Positions 33,185 to 41,490 of a stretch of 64,000 nucleotides of DNA are shown one piece after another. Every line of letters starts with the position of its first letter. Within the stretch, counting starts at the first letter, position 1. Under the pieces are notes generated by a model. It made no database searches and had not been told where the DNA came from. It saw only the letters and a program-made list of their open reading frames with translations. Location: NCBI GenBank assembly GCA_052387675.1, contig JBQTIY010000007.1:1-64000 (forward strand), written 5' to 3'. The translations under genes and the position numbers were made by a program. The stretch comes from JBQTIY01 sp052387675 (GTDB lineage: Bacteria > Planctomycetota > B15-G4).

Positions 33185-34765
33185 TTAGACCCCGCGGTCC
33201 TGCGCGGCGTAAAGCAGCGTGCGGTAGACGAGCTCCGTGCCAAAGCCCAGCGCGTCGAGCGAGACGCGCTCGTCGTCGCCATGCATGCGCAACTCGTCCT
33301 GCAACTCGAGCGGGAAGGGCAGGATGCCGTAGGTCGGAATGCCCACTGCGCGCAGCGCCGCGCCGTCGGTGGCGCCGGTGGACATGAAGGGCATCACGGC
33401 GACATCGGGCGCCAGCTCGCGGGCCGCGCGCTCCAGAGCGCGGAACAGCGCCGTCTCCACCGGCGAGACCGGCGGCGACTCGCGCGGCTCGCCCACGAGC
33501 GCGAAGTGCACGCTCGGTTCGCCGCCGGCGGCCTCCATGGCGGCCACCAGCGCGAGCACGTCGTCGCCCGGCACGACGCGCAGATTGAAGTTGGCCGTGC
33601 CGCTGGAGGGGATCACGTTGTCACGGATGCCGCCATTGAGGCGCGTGAGGGAGGCCCCGCTGCGCAGCACCGCGTTGAAGAGCACATTGCCGTCCGCGAG
33701 ACGCTCGGCCGCGGCGAGTGCCTCGGCAGACGGAGCGCCGGCGTTCGGCGCTCCGCCGACCGCCTGCATATCCGCGCGCACTGCCGGATCGGCTTCAATG
33801 GCCGCGAGCCCCGCGAAGAAACGGCGCGTTGTGTCGTTCAGGCGCACGGGCGCGCGCCAGGCATGCACGCGCTCGACGGCCCGCGCGAGCGCGGCGAGCG
33901 CATTCTCCGGCAGAGGCACCGAGCCGTGCCCGCTGGGCCCCGCGGCTGAGACCGTGACGTTGTAGGCCAGCTTCTCGGTGGTCTGAATGTTGACGGTGTG
34001 CACGCGCCCGTCGACGAGGCGCACGCGCCCGCCCTCGTTCAGCGCGAACTCGGCCAGGCCCGTCGCGGAGGGCGGCGCGCCGTCGGCCGCGCTGCCGCTG
34101 AGCAGGTCGCGGTGCTGTTCGAGCACGCGGTCCACGCCCACCGGCGGCCCGCCTTCCTCGCCGGCCGTCGCCAGAAGAATGATGTCGCGCGCGAGCTCGC
34201 CACGCTGCTGCGACAGAGCGCTGAAGGCGGTGACCATCGCGGCGAGCATGCCCTTGTCGTCGATGACGCCGCGGCCGTGCAGAAAGCCGGCCTTCATCGT
34301 GGGCGTGAAGGGCGGCGTGCTCCAGTTCTCGGGCTGCGCGCCCACGACGTCCATGTGCGCCAGCACGAGCACCGGGCGCGCCGTGGGCCGCTCGGCCCGC
34401 AGCCGCGCGACGAAGTTGGCGCGCGCAGGATCCTCCTCCACCGGCAGCACGTGGATCTCGACACCAGGCAGTCCCGCCAGCACGTGAGCGAGTTCGTCAG
34501 CCAGCAGGCCCTCGTTGCCCGGCGGATTCTGCGTATCGAGCGCGACGAAGCGCTTGAGATGCCCGAGCGTGGCACCGCGCGCCGCGTTGCGGTCGAAGCT
34601 GCCGTCTGCGTTGAGGTAGCCGCGGCGCGCCGCGGACTGTTCCAGGAGCAGGTTGCAGTGCTCGCAGGATTGCGGAGCGCAGGCAGCAAAGCTGAGGGCT
34701 AGGCACAGTCCGAGCGCCCCAAAGAACTGGACGAGGCGCGGCCCGACTTCGCCGGCTGACTTCAC
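33185..34765 (-). CDS. M20-family metallopeptidase, lipoprotein
   Basis: A 526-aa dizinc carboxypeptidase of the CPS1-like M20 group. The signal peptide ends in a lipobox (LSFAAC). Metal ligands are visible: His in LAHMDVVG, Asp in GRGVIDDKG, the catalytic/bridging Glu pair in ATAGEEGG, and a late His in MHGDDERVS. A dimerisation domain (about 285-400) is inserted. It would trim peptides outside the cytoplasm. The GTG start overlaps the stop codon of the upstream membrane-protein gene (GTGA). Confidence 0.88.
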   Translation of the reverse strand: MKSAGEVGPRLVQFFGALGLCLALSFAACAPQSCEHCNLLLEQSAARRGYLNADGSFDRNAARGATLGHLKRFVALDTQNPPGNEGLLADELAHVLAGLPGVEIHVLPVEEDPARANFVARLRAERPTARPVLVLAHMDVVGAQPENWSTPPFTPTMKAGFLHGRGVIDDKGMLAAMVTAFSALSQQRGELARDIILLATAGEEGGPPVGVDRVLEQHRDLLSGSAADGAPPSATGLAEFALNEGGRVRLVDGRVHTVNIQTTEKLAYNVTVSAAGPSGHGSVPLPENALAALARAVERVHAWRAPVRLNDTTRRFFAGLAAIEADPAVRADMQAVGGAPNAGAPSAEALAAAERLADGNVLFNAVLRSGASLTRLNGGIRDNVIPSSGTANFNLRVVPGDDVLALVAAMEAAGGEPSVHFALVGEPRESPPVSPVETALFRALERAARELAPDVAVMPFMSTGATDGAALRAVGIPTYGILPFPLELQDELRMHGDDERVSLDALGFGTELVYRTLLYAAQDRGV

Positions 34766-35331
34766 GTCGCGCAGCGGCCGCAGGGCGGGCAGATCTTGGC
34801 GACGACGAGGCCCGCGACGAGCGCGCCACCGACCGTCTTGATGATGGCCGCCAAGGTGAAGTCCACCGGAAAGCCGTACCAGTTCCAGTAGGGAATCACG
34901 AGGGCCAGGCAGGCGAAGAAGCCGAGCATGCCGGCCACTTGCACGCGCGCCCAGTAACTCATGCCGGCCGCCAGGCTGCTCAGCACGATGGCCATGACCA
35001 GCGCCAGGGCCACATCAATCGCGAACTGCGCCGCAAGATGAGGGTTCATGCTCTGCATGCCCTTGACCTGATAGAAGACCAAGGCGAACGGGTTCTCGCC
35101 CGACTTCGCCATCGCCGCGTCCATCTCAGCCTGGGTCGTGGCGCGCAAGCCGTCGGTGGGCAGCACATAGAGGCCCGGCTCGGTGATCGCCCCCGAGAGC
35201 GCGGACGTCACCGCCGCCTCGTTGGGCATGGGCGTCATGCCCATGTGGCCGATCGGCGTGGCCATGTGAATGAAGAAGCCCCAGCCGAAGAGCGCGACAC
35301 CGCCCAGCAGACCACCGATCAGCACTCGCAT
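34762..35331 (-). CDS. Small integral membrane protein, function unknown
   Basis: A 189-aa protein with four likely membrane segments (MRVLIGGLLGGVALFGWGFF; FAIDVALALVMAIVLSSLA; VAGMLGFFACLALVIPYWN; FTLAAIIKTVGGALVAGLVV) and a first extracytoplasmic loop containing HMATPIGHMGM and a TEPGLYVLP motif. I recall similar proteins in many bacteria without assigned function. ATG 35331 has a good SD (GGGAGGT, 7-8 nt away). It ends with CPPCGRCAT, a cysteine cluster that might bind metal. It heads a three-gene unit with the M20 peptidase and CBS-domain protein. Confidence 0.78.
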   Translation of the reverse strand: MRVLIGGLLGGVALFGWGFFIHMATPIGHMGMTPMPNEAAVTSALSGAITEPGLYVLPTDGLRATTQAEMDAAMAKSGENPFALVFYQVKGMQSMNPHLAAQFAIDVALALVMAIVLSSLAAGMSYWARVQVAGMLGFFACLALVIPYWNWYGFPVDFTLAAIIKTVGGALVAGLVVAKICPPCGRCAT

Positions 35332-35399
35332 CGCTGCCACCTCCCAGAGAAATGCTGGCGCCGCCGCCGGCTCCACGCCGGCACACGCCCGCCGCGGCC

Positions 35400-35405
35400 A
35401 CGATA
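35400..35405 (-). promoter_or_regulatory. Putative -10 (TATCGT) with leader
   Basis: On the minus strand TATCGTGGCCGCG, the same string that precedes crcB at 57363. Here the ATG is about 68 nt away and has an SD, so the transcript is leadered. Confidence 0.45.
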
Positions 35406-35421
35406 GCAATCCGAGCGCAGG

Positions 35422-37458
35422 TCAGCGCGGGGCCAAGCCGTTGCGAAAGGCTTCCTCGAGGCCCAATTCTCCAGCCGAATCGTGCCGGGCCAGCAGAGCC
35501 AGGACGCGCCTCACGCTGGGGCTGCTCAGTTCGCGCGACGGCGCCCGCAGGAAGCGCTGCCGAAAACCGGCCCCCACGCCGGTCGCGGCGGCCACGAGAA
35601 GCTGCGGGGGCAGCGCGCCGAGGCCGGCCTGCAGCCGCGCGTCGCCCGGCGGGTAGAAGGGCTGCGTGACAGCGCCGAGTTCGAAGCCCAGGCCGAAGGC
35701 GACCTCTTCGAGTTCGAGTGCGAGCGGCAAGGCGTCGAGGCGCCGACGCACATCCTCCGTGCGGTAGTTGCGCGGCACGGCGAAAGTCGCCAGGCCCAGG
35801 CCCACGCCGCGACCGACCAGCGCGGCGTCGGCGCCGTCTCGGCAAAGCGCCAGCAGTCGCACGAGCGAGTCGGTCTCCGGATCACCCGCGCCACCGGCCA
35901 GTCGCCGGCCCGAGGCCACCAGCGCGTAGGGCCGGACCGGCTCGGGAATCTCGCTGCGCTCCACAACAGCATCGAAGGCCGGCAGCGCCAGCCGCCAGAA
36001 ACGCAAGGGACGCTGCTCCGGTTCGCCGAGATCGTAGCGCTCCACGAGTTGCACGACGCGCAGCGGGTCGGCCGCGGCGCGCACGAAGGCGAGCGAGTCG
36101 TGCTCTTGTCTCGGGTCGCCGTAGAGGGAGAGCTCAAGGCGGCGCAGTTCACGACGCTCATGCTCGTCGAGCGCCGCGAAGAGCAGGTGCGGCGCGCCGT
36201 CCTCCCAGGCCACGGCGCTGCGTGCGGGCTCGCTGAACACGCTCTCGAGATCGATCGTGGAGAGCGAGCCCCAGGCGCCGAGCAGGAGCGGCGGGCAGAG
36301 CAGTAGCGCGGCCACGGCGCGACGACGCTCCTCCCAGAGCGCTGCGGCGGCCAGCGCGATGGGCAGCAGAATGAGCGGCAGTACCGGCGCCACGAAGCGC
36401 ACCTGGATCGCGTTCTCGGTGCCGTGCGTGATGCGAAAACGAGTGAAGGCGTAGGCCACGGAGAAGAGCACAATCCACGCGAGCAGCGGCGCCGCGGTGC
36501 GCAGGCGCAAAAGGCGGCTCTCCGCCGGCGTAGGGCGGCGCAGCAAGAGCCAGACCGCCGCGAGCGCGCCGAAGATCAGCGTGCCCGCGCCCGCGCCTGG
36601 CCAGGGATATTGAAAGGCGTGCATCAGATCCGTGCTGAAGAGTCCCCACCACTTTGCGAGGCGTGCCGCGGTCTCGCCCGGCCCGGCCGAGAGCAACTGC
36701 CCTCCGCTGCGGCCGAAGATGGCCAGCCCCGGTGTCGCGGTCAGCCAATCGCCGAGGGCCAGCGGCACCAGGCCGAGGAGCAGTCCAGGCAGAGCGGCGG
36801 TCCACAGCTCTCGCCTCCGCAGCAAGCCGGGTGTGGCGAGGCAGGCGCCGAGAGCGACGGCCGCGACGCCCAGCCGCGCCTGTGCGTGGAAGGAGACGGC
36901 GAGCCCCGTCACGATGCCGAGGCCCAGCGCAGTCCGGCCGCGCGCGCCCGGGCCGGCGTGGATCCAAAGGTGCACCAGCAGCAGGGCCGCGAGCACAAAG
37001 GGCAAGCTCTCGATGTGGTCACCGTAGGCCAGCACCGCGCTCTTGGCGAGCGAGGGCGGCGCGAGCACGAAGAGCGCGCCCGCGCAGAGGGCCGCGCGAC
37101 GGCCGTCGCCGCTGAGCGACACGCGCGTGCGCGCGAAGCGCTGCGCCAGCGCCATGAACAGCCACAGTGCCGCCAGATGAAAGACCAGCCCCGGCAAGCG
37201 CACAGCGAAGGTCGTCGGCCCAAAGACGGCGAAGGCCGGCACGGCCAGCGCACTCATGACGACCGAGCCGCGCAAGTGCGGGATCTGCGGCGCGTAGGCC
37301 GGCCAGACGGGGACGTCGTCGAGCCAGGCTTGGGTCAGCACGCCACGCACGAGACCCTCGGGGAGGATCTCGTCGGTACGGGAGAGATTCGTGCCGACCC
37401 GCAGCACCACGGCCAGCACGGCGAGCAACAGGAAGGCCCGCCACGGAAAACCCGACAT
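35422..37458 (-). CDS. GT-C-type membrane glycosyltransferase-like protein
   Basis: A 678-aa polytopic protein resembling ArnT/PMT-type GT-C enzymes. About 10-11 membrane segments fill residues 8-410. The first periplasmic loop (RVGTNLSRTDEILPEGLVRG) carries an acidic pair (DE) in the position of the catalytic acid of this fold. The C-terminal 250 residues are soluble, Arg/Leu-rich and unlike a named domain. It may move a sugar from a lipid carrier onto a protein or lipid. ATG 37458 gives a normal TM1 and has TAGGCT 7 nt upstream. Confidence 0.7.
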   Translation of the reverse strand: MSGFPWRAFLLLAVLAVVLRVGTNLSRTDEILPEGLVRGVLTQAWLDDVPVWPAYAPQIPHLRGSVVMSALAVPAFAVFGPTTFAVRLPGLVFHLAALWLFMALAQRFARTRVSLSGDGRRAALCAGALFVLAPPSLAKSAVLAYGDHIESLPFVLAALLLVHLWIHAGPGARGRTALGLGIVTGLAVSFHAQARLGVAAVALGACLATPGLLRRRELWTAALPGLLLGLVPLALGDWLTATPGLAIFGRSGGQLLSAGPGETAARLAKWWGLFSTDLMHAFQYPWPGAGAGTLIFGALAAVWLLLRRPTPAESRLLRLRTAAPLLAWIVLFSVAYAFTRFRITHGTENAIQVRFVAPVLPLILLPIALAAAALWEERRRAVAALLLCPPLLLGAWGSLSTIDLESVFSEPARSAVAWEDGAPHLLFAALDEHERRELRRLELSLYGDPRQEHDSLAFVRAAADPLRVVQLVERYDLGEPEQRPLRFWRLALPAFDAVVERSEIPEPVRPYALVASGRRLAGGAGDPETDSLVRLLALCRDGADAALVGRGVGLGLATFAVPRNYRTEDVRRRLDALPLALELEEVAFGLGFELGAVTQPFYPPGDARLQAGLGALPPQLLVAAATGVGAGFRQRFLRAPSRELSSPSVRRVLALLARHDSAGELGLEEAFRNGLAPR

Positions 37459-37465
37459 GGCCGGC

Positions 37466-37471
37466 AGCCTA
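37466..37471 (-). promoter_or_regulatory. -10-like TAGGCT, leaderless geometry
   Basis: Minus strand TAGGCT, then GCCGGCC (7 nt), then ATG 37458. It lies between the DMT transporter stop codon and this gene. Confidence 0.35.
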
Positions 37472-37486
37472 ACGAAGCGACGCCCC

Positions 37487-38350
37487 CTAGGCCATGCGTC
37501 CCAGCGTCGGCCCGCGGCCGCGCGCGGCGGCCAAGCCCAGGATGCCGCCCACCACGAGCACGGCGCCGAGCAGGTCAAGCAGCGAGAGCGGGGCCTCGTC
37601 CAAGAAAGGCTGCCAGGCCAGCGCCAGCACCACGCCCAGGAAGAAGACATTCGTGGCGCGGCTGGCCGTCTCGCGCTGGAAGCCCATGGTCATGAAGATC
37701 TGCGCGACGATCGAGAGCGCCGACATGGCGATCAGGAGCCACCACTCGGCGGCATTGGGCACGACATAATCGAAGGCGGTCATGACAGCCGTGATGGGCA
37801 GGCAGACCAGCGGCAGCCAGAGCACGATGGCGAGCGGATCCTCGGTGCGCGTGGCGTGGCGCACGGTCGTGTAGGTGGCGCCGTTGAGCACCGCCGAACC
37901 CAGCGCAATCGAGATGTAGAGCGGGGCGGCCCATTCCGTCGGCCGGGCGACAAGGGCCACGCCGGCCAGGCACACGGCCGAGGCGATCCATACCGCGCGC
38001 CCGGCGCGCTCGCCCAGAAAGCGGCTGGCGAACCAGGCCGAGAAGATCGGGCTGGCGTGCGTGAGCATCACCGCCGTGCCGATGGGCAGATGCGCGATGG
38101 AAACGAAGTAGGCCAGCATGCCCACGAAGCCCATCGCGCCGCGCGCGAAGAGCAGCCAGGGCTGATGACCCCAGGGCGAGAGCCTGCGGCGCCGCAGCAT
38201 CCACAGCAGCACCGGCACCGCGGCCACCGAGCGCACCAGGATCTTCTGGTGACTCGGCATCTCCGGCCCGAGCAGCTTCACGCACACGGCCATGCCCGAG
38301 AAGCTGGTCACCGCCAGCACCATGCACACCAGGCCTGAGAGCTTCTTCAG
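37487..38350 (-). CDS. DMT-superfamily (EamA) transporter
   Basis: About 287 aa with ten predicted membrane helices arranged as two EamA repeats: SGLVCMVLAVTSFSGMAV opens the first, and LYISIALGSAVLNGATYTTV the second. Family members export amino acids, nucleosides or drugs; the substrate is unknown. The start is uncertain: a CTG overlapping the radical SAM stop codon (38350) keeps a full TM1, while a GTG at 38329 is the first conventional start. Either way the gene is coupled to the upstream radical SAM gene. Confidence 0.8.
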   Translation of the reverse strand: MKKLSGLVCMVLAVTSFSGMAVCVKLLGPEMPSHQKILVRSVAAVPVLLWMLRRRRLSPWGHQPWLLFARGAMGFVGMLAYFVSIAHLPIGTAVMLTHASPIFSAWFASRFLGERAGRAVWIASAVCLAGVALVARPTEWAAPLYISIALGSAVLNGATYTTVRHATRTEDPLAIVLWLPLVCLPITAVMTAFDYVVPNAAEWWLLIAMSALSIVAQIFMTMGFQRETASRATNVFFLGVVLALAWQPFLDEAPLSLLDLLGAVLVVGGILGLAAARGRGPTLGRMA

Positions 38351-39951
38351 ACTCGCGCCGCGCGCCGTGTGATGAAGCGCTCTTTGAGGATCTGCAGGAA
38401 GGAGTCGAACTTGCTCTCCTCCTCGCCCTTCCAGAAGTTGCGCGCCACGCGCAGCAGCCGGCGCGGATTGGCCAGGATGGCGCGCCAATAAAAGGCCCAC
38501 ACGATGCGGTAGCGCCACCACGTGAGCGTGCGCGCCGAGAGCCCTTCGGAGAAGTTGCGATCTTCGGTGAGCCAGCGGTCGTGGACGAAGATCGGGGCCA
38601 TCATGAGTTCGTCGGTGAGTTCGACGCGGCCGCGACCGGCCAGCTCGCGATAGAAACGCGTGCCGGGAATGGGGAAGTAAAAGCCCACGGCGAGATCTTC
38701 AACGCCAGCGCGGGCCAGGCGCTTGGCCCAGAGCAGCGTGGCGCGGAAGTCGGCCACTTGGTCGCCCGGGAAACCCAGCACGAAGAAGACCGAGGTATTC
38801 AGCCGGTTGCGCACGGCCGAATCGACCGCGCCGAAAAGGCTCTTCTCGGTCATCTGCTTGCTGACCTTCTGGCGCACGGCGTCGCTGCCCGACTCGGGCG
38901 CAAAGTTCAGGCTCTTGCCGCCGCTGGCCGCGAGCAGTGCAGCGACCTCATCGTCGACAACTTCGCAGCGCGTGCCGGTAGGCATCTGCCAGGTGATCTC
39001 GAGCTTGCGCGCGATGAGTTCGCGGCAAAAGTCCACCACCCACTGGCGCTTGAGAATCGCGGTGAGGTCTTGGAAGGGGAAGTTGCGCGCGCCATAGGTC
39101 TCGACGTAATCCTGAATCTCGTCGACGACCAGCTTGGGCTCGCGCGCCACCCACTTGGTGGTCCACATATTGGGCGAGCTGCAGTAGGCGCAACGATAGG
39201 GGCAGCCGCGCGTGGCGAGAATCGGCATGGTCATGCCCAGGCGCACGCCATTGATCAGGCGGCGGCGGTCGTAGCCCTTCACATCGAAGAGGTCCCAGGC
39301 CGGGCGCGGGATGCGGTCGATGTCGCGCACGCGGTCGCGGCGCGGGTTGTGGACGATTTCCGCGCCGGTGCCGCCGGGCGTGGCCGGCACGGCCGGCGCG
39401 AGCGCGGCGCGGCGATACGAGACGCCGGCGAGATCGGCGGCCCATTCGCCGACGTGCGGGCCGGGGTTCGGCGAGGCCGGCTGCGCCGCGAGCCACTCGC
39501 CGTAGCGGCGCAGCAGCTCGACGAAAGTTTCCTCACCTTCGCCCAGCGCAATGATGTCCACCGGGGAGTAGGTGAGGCTCTCGTCGGGCAGGCCGGTGAA
39601 GTGCTCGCCGCCACCCACCACGAGCACCTCCGGCCGCGCGCGCTTGATGGCGTGGATGAGTTCGGAGACGACGCGCCACTGGTAAGTGAACATGGCCGAG
39701 ATGCCCACCACCTGAGTCTCAGGCGCGAGGCGGGCCAGGATCTCGTCGATGGAGAGCCCCAGGCGCGCGACGCGGCCTTGGCGCACGATGCGGTCGGGGG
39801 CCTCGCCCACCGCGTCGATCACGCTCACCTCGTGGCCGGCTGCGCGCGCCGACGCCGCCACATAGGCCAGGCCTAGCGGGAGGCTCGGCCGCAGCGCGGT
39901 GAGCGCTGTCGGGTTCAGGAAGGCCGGCGGATGGATGAGCTGGAGGTGCAA
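38347..39951 (-). CDS. B12-binding-domain radical SAM protein
   Basis: A 534-aa enzyme of the BchE/MagA-like class. The N-terminal cobalamin-binding Rossmann domain (about 1-160: LGLAYVAASARAAGHEVSVID, here AAGHEVSVID; VVGISAMFTYQW; VVGGGEHFTGLP; IALGEGEETFVELL) is followed by the radical SAM core with CPYRCAYC (CX3CX2C, about 258-265) and ESGSDAVRQKVSKQMT. The usual DxHxxG is not clear, so B12 binding may be base-off or weak. The TTG at 39951 is chosen because TAGACT stands 6 nt before it. Substrate unknown. Confidence 0.85.
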   Translation of the reverse strand: MHLQLIHPPAFLNPTALTALRPSLPLGLAYVAASARAAGHEVSVIDAVGEAPDRIVRQGRVARLGLSIDEILARLAPETQVVGISAMFTYQWRVVSELIHAIKRARPEVLVVGGGEHFTGLPDESLTYSPVDIIALGEGEETFVELLRRYGEWLAAQPASPNPGPHVGEWAADLAGVSYRRAALAPAVPATPGGTGAEIVHNPRRDRVRDIDRIPRPAWDLFDVKGYDRRRLINGVRLGMTMPILATRGCPYRCAYCSSPNMWTTKWVAREPKLVVDEIQDYVETYGARNFPFQDLTAILKRQWVVDFCRELIARKLEITWQMPTGTRCEVVDDEVAALLAASGGKSLNFAPESGSDAVRQKVSKQMTEKSLFGAVDSAVRNRLNTSVFFVLGFPGDQVADFRATLLWAKRLARAGVEDLAVGFYFPIPGTRFYRELAGRGRVELTDELMMAPIFVHDRWLTEDRNFSEGLSARTLTWWRYRIVWAFYWRAILANPRRLLRVARNFWKGEEESKFDSFLQILKERFITRRAARV

Positions 39952-39957
39952 GCGAAC

Positions 39958-39963
39958 AGTCTA
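39958..39963 (-). promoter_or_regulatory. -10 element TAGACT, leaderless geometry with TTG start
   Basis: Minus strand TAGACT, then GTTCGC (6 nt), then the TTG at 39951. The 39964-40122 gap to the divergent DUF4160 gene holds nothing else I can name. Confidence 0.4.
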
Positions 39964-40122
39964 ACAGGGGGCAACGGACCGCTTTCGGCGCAGCGGCAGT
40001 CTCGGCCTGAGCGGAGTTGCCATCGAAGCCGAGCGCGGACTCGCGTTCACGGTGCCTTCAGCGCCTGAACGGCGTCACGCGGCCCGCTCCCCCTCGTCAT
40101 GCAAGGCGGAAGGGGAGGGACC

Positions 40123-40383
40123 GTGCCGGAGATCAGCCGCTTCTTTGGAATCGTGATCGAGATGTACCACCGTGATCACGCACCGCCTCACTTCCACGCC
40201 GTGTACGGCTCCTACTCAGCCAGCTTCGAGATCGCGACCGGTGTTATTGTATCGGGGTCGTTTCCACCGCGTGCCTACCGGCTTGTCGGGGAGTGGCTCT
40301 CCCTGCACCGCGCCGAGCTGCTCGAGAACTGGCGGTTGGCTCGCGGGTTGAAGCCGCTCCATCGCATCGATCCCCTGGAGTAA
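40123..40383 (+). CDS. DUF4160 family protein
   Basis: An 86-aa protein with the DUF4160 signature: ISRFFGIVIEMYHRDHAPPHFHA, read as FFGIVIEMYHRDH and PPHFHAVYG, then PPRAYRLVGEWLSLHRAELLENW. The HxxxPPHFH motif could bind metal. GTG 40123 is chosen over an upstream ATG because GGGGAGG stands right before it. DUF4160 and DUF2442 genes are regularly adjacent and are suspected toxin-antitoxin modules; role inferred. Confidence 0.85.
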   Translation: MPEISRFFGIVIEMYHRDHAPPHFHAVYGSYSASFEIATGVIVSGSFPPRAYRLVGEWLSLHRAELLENWRLARGLKPLHRIDPLE

Positions 40384-40385
40384 AC

Positions 40386-40625
40386 GTGACTCCGAAACTT
40401 CTGAACGCTGAGTACGTCGGCGACTACCGGGTGCGCCTAGCCTACGAGGACGGGACGTGCGCGGTCGTCGACTTGGAGCAGGAGCTCTGGGGCGAAGTCG
40501 GCGAACCACTGAAGGACAAGACACTCTTCAGGGCTTTCTGGCTCTCCGAGGGGCGAGAGACGCTCGAGTGGCCAACCGGCTTGGGCTTCGCGCCAGAGTT
40601 TCTTTACGAGCTCGCAACGGCCTAA
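40386..40625 (+). CDS. DUF2442 family protein
   Basis: A 79-aa protein: VGDYRVRLAYEDGTCAVVDLE, read as YRVRLAYEDG and VVDLEQELWG, then FRAFWLSEGRETLEWPTG, with the WP(T/N)G-x-(D/G)-x-x-PE ending of DUF2442. GTG start two bases after the DUF4160 stop codon. It is the likely antitoxin-side or DNA-binding partner; no function established. Confidence 0.85.
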   Translation: MTPKLLNAEYVGDYRVRLAYEDGTCAVVDLEQELWGEVGEPLKDKTLFRAFWLSEGRETLEWPTGLGFAPEFLYELATA

Positions 40626-40681
40626 TCGTTCGTAACGAGGGCCGACTCGCATCGTCATGAGGGGGTCCTCCCCATTCTCGG

Positions 40682-40687
40682 TAGAAT
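40682..40687 (+). promoter_or_regulatory. Putative -10 (TAGAAT) of small-protein/DUF2335 pair
   Basis: TAGAAT 57 nt before ATG 40745, giving a leader of about 50 nt that ends with the SD AAGGTG. The 40626-40681 part of the gap contains a small GGGG-GTCCT-CCCC hairpin. Confidence 0.35.
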
Positions 40688-40744
40688 CCGCGTACGGTCC
40701 TCGGTGACAAGGCTCGCTCATCACGCCAGTTTCGAAGGTGCTCC

Positions 40745-40984
40745 ATGTACCCCTCCCGATTCAGCCGGCCGTCTTTTCTCAGCGGATTCGCCCGCACCCT
40801 CGACCTTGGTGGGGTCTTGGATTCGTACCGCCTGGCTGAGCATCTGGAGGCAACGGCCGCCAGGGACATTGAGTTGGCTTGGATCGATGTGGGCGACGCA
40901 ATGAGAGCGGCTATGGCTCAAGTCGATGCGGAATTGGCTGAACAGGCAGCAGCGAGTTCGGTTGAGAAATCTTCGGAGCCGTAA
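40745..40984 (+). CDS. Small conserved protein upstream of DUF2335
   Basis: A 79-aa protein with an N-terminal FSRPSFLSGFARTLDLGGVLDSY segment (read as PSFLSGFARTLDLGG) that I recall from many short bacterial proteins of unknown function, followed by a helical, Ala-rich, acidic tail. AAGGTG 5 nt before the ATG is a good SD. It is followed by a two-membrane-span DUF2335 gene, the combination in which I have seen it. Function unknown. Confidence 0.65.
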   Translation: MYPSRFSRPSFLSGFARTLDLGGVLDSYRLAEHLEATAARDIELAWIDVGDAMRAAMAQVDAELAEQAAASSVEKSSEP

Positions 40985-41013
40985 CTCTCGCTGACCGCGT
41001 CCGTCAGAGGCGC

Positions 41014-41481
41014 ATGGTCGATGAACCGTCCCCACTTCAGCGGAAGCCTGCTGACAGCGCAACCAACGCTGGCCTGAGCGCGGCAGAAGTGATTCGGATG
41101 CGTATCGACGCAGCGGCCCACTACTCCGGCCCCATTCCTTCCGCGGCGGAGCTCGAACGCTATCACGCCATCGATGCAACCCTCACAGACCGCATTCTGC
41201 GGATGGCTGAATCCAACGCCCAACATCGACAATCGATCGAGCGCGCCATCGTAACCGGCGGCCTTCGAGCACAAGCTCGCGGACAGACCTATGCCTTCTC
41301 ATTGGCCCTCATCACGCTCGGCGTGGGCGTCTGGCTCGTCTTCACCAACCAGACCGCGCTCGGACTCTGGCTGATCCTTGGCAATCTGGTGGCTCTCGCA
41401 GCCGTCTTCGTGACGGCGCATGTCGCCCAGGCCCGCGAACGGCGTGAACGCCACGCTCAGAATCGACATGCCACACCCTAG
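41014..41481 (+). CDS. DUF2335 two-TM membrane protein
   Basis: A 155-aa protein. A soluble N-terminal half with HYSGPIPSAAELERYHAID (read as HYSGPIPSAAELERY) and ILRMAESNAQHRQSIE is typical of DUF2335. Two membrane spans follow (TYAFSLALITLGVGVWLVF; LGLWLILGNLVALAAVFV) and a basic cytoplasmic tail. AGAGGCG is a possible SD. Small two-TM proteins with a soluble sensor half are used as membrane effectors in some conflict systems; that role is only a suggestion here. Confidence 0.75.
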   Translation: MVDEPSPLQRKPADSATNAGLSAAEVIRMRIDAAAHYSGPIPSAAELERYHAIDATLTDRILRMAESNAQHRQSIERAIVTGGLRAQARGQTYAFSLALITLGVGVWLVFTNQTALGLWLILGNLVALAAVFVTAHVAQARERRERHAQNRHATP

Positions 41482-41484
41482 AAT
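41479..41484 (+). promoter_or_regulatory. -10 element TAGAAT, leaderless geometry (serA)
   Basis: TAGAAT then GAGCGG (6 nt) then ATG 41491. The hexamer overlaps the stop codon of the DUF2335 gene (TAG at 41479-41481). Confidence 0.5.
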
Positions 41485-41490
41485 GAGCGG

